This document shows positions 5,182-5,771 of a DNA stretch of 5,771 bases, piece after piece; positions within the stretch are counted from its first letter, which is position 1, and each line of letters begins with the position of its first letter. Location: assembly GCA_022712475.1 (NCBI GenBank), contig JALAGK010000565.1, positions 1 through 5,771 of the forward strand, read 5' to 3'. The notes below the pieces were generated by a model. The model ran no database searches. It was not told the origin of the DNA and worked only from the letters and a program-made list of their open reading frames with translations. This DNA is from Enterobacteriaceae bacterium. GTDB lineage: Bacteria > Pseudomonadota > Gammaproteobacteria > Enterobacterales > Enterobacteriaceae. Both the position numbers and the translations under genes were made by a program.

Positions 5182-5771
5182 ATGCTGTTCAGCTTTTTTC
5201 GCAGCCTCTGTCGTATTTTGTTTCGCGTCCAGTTAACAGGTGACACTGCAGCGCTCAGGCAGCAGCGTGTGCTTATCACACCCAACCATGTTTCTTTTAT
5301 TGATGGCGTACTGTTGGCGCTGTTCCTGCCGGTGCGCCCCGTCTTCGCTGTGTACAGCTCAATCAGCGCACGCTGGTATATGCGTTGGCTGAAATCCATT
5401 ATTGATTTTGTCCCGCTCGACCCGACCAAACCGATGGCCATTAAGCACCTGGTACGTCTGGTTGAGCAGGGGCGGCCGGTGGTGATTTTCCCGGAAGGGC
5501 GAATTTCCGTGAGCGGTTCGCTGATGAAAATCTACGACGGCGCGGGCTTCGTTGCGGCAAAATCGCAGGCGACCCTGATACCGCTGCGCATTGAGGGCGC
5601 AGAGCTTACGTATTTCAGCCGTCTGAAAGGGCGCGTGCGCCAACGTCTGTTCCCGCGTATTACCTTGCACCTGCTGCCGCCAACCGCTATCCCGATGCCA
5701 GTTGCGCCACGCGCGCGCGACCGCCGCCGCCTGGCCGGTGAAATGCTGCACCAGAAAATGATGGAAGCGCA
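5182..5771 (+). CDS. aas: Aas, 2-acyl-glycerophosphoethanolamine acyltransferase / acyl-ACP synthetase (N-terminal part, cut by the window edge)
   Basis: The visible 196 codons are the N-terminal acyltransferase domain (PlsC-like) of the bifunctional inner-membrane protein Aas, about 719 residues in E. coli. Aas recycles lysophosphatidylethanolamine. Its C-terminal half activates a fatty acid onto acyl carrier protein, and the N-terminal half transfers it. The HX4D catalytic motif is NHVSFID, with H36 and D41. The glycerophosphate-binding motif FPEGR is at 103-107. The N-terminus [10 protein letters not shown] is hydrophobic and family-typical. The ATG at 5182 has AGGAG (5172-5176) with a 5-base spacer. 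No clear promoter was found in the 189 bases between the Omr terminator and the start. In E. coli lplT, the lysophospholipid flippase, follows aas. It would lie beyond the right edge. No frameshift is seen in the visible part. Confidence 0.95.
   Translation, partial: MLFSFFRSLCRILFRVQLTGDTAALRQQRVLITPNHVSFIDGVLLALFLPVRPVFAVYSSISARWYMRWLKSIIDFVPLDPTKPMAIKHLVRLVEQGRPVVIFPEGRISVSGSLMKIYDGAGFVAAKSQATLIPLRIEGAELTYFSRLKGRVRQRLFPRITLHLLPPTAIPMPVAPRARDRRRLAGEMLHQKMMEA

Noticed and set aside
5031..5751. Minus-strand open frames of 136 and 130 codons over aas and its upstream spacer
   Set aside because: The plus strand encodes the Aas acyltransferase domain with intact HX4D and FPEGR motifs, so the antisense frames are shadows.

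Overview
This window comes from a member of the Enterobacteriaceae. The gene content and order (ygeA, lysR, lysA, galR, an Omr small RNA, aas) match the lysA-galR-aas neighbourhood of Escherichia coli, and every protein reads as a close full-length relative of the E. coli protein. The proteins differ at many scattered residues, LysA and GalR have different lengths, and the flanking DNA upstream of ygeA is not the E. coli arrangement (no araE is seen). A non-E. coli genus of the family is therefore more likely than E. coli. I cannot name the genus from sequence alone.

Layout. Bases 1-409 hold no convincing gene. They contain a few very short open frames and a candidate extended -10 promoter for ygeA. 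ygeA (410-1105, +) encodes an amino acid racemase. It meets lysR (1108-2043, -) tail to tail with 2 bases between the stop codons. lysR and lysA (2321-3568, +) are divergent around a 277-base regulatory region. lysA meets galR (3570-4586, -) tail to tail with 1 base between them. Upstream of galR lie a clear gal-type operator (4602-4617), a hairpin and a possible second, imperfect operator. Next come a probable OmpR-controlled promoter and a single OmrA/OmrB-type small RNA (4911-4992) ending in a strong intrinsic terminator. The first 196 codons of aas (5182 onward, +) run off the right edge.

How the genes work together. LysR senses the lysine/diaminopimelate state and activates lysA, whose product makes the last step of lysine synthesis. 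YgeA racemises amino acids and sits beside them. GalR is the galactose-regulon repressor and probably represses itself through the operator next to its start codon. The Omr RNA links EnvZ-OmpR signalling to outer-membrane protein and curli control. Aas repairs lysophospholipids in the inner membrane. These are core genes sharing a neighbourhood rather than one pathway.

I found no mobile element, CRISPR array, rRNA or tRNA, and no convincing undescribed system. The points most worth checking are the single Omr copy, the galR control region with its hairpin and second operator-like dyad, the two near-zero-gap convergent gene pairs, and the unidentified short open frames at the left edge.
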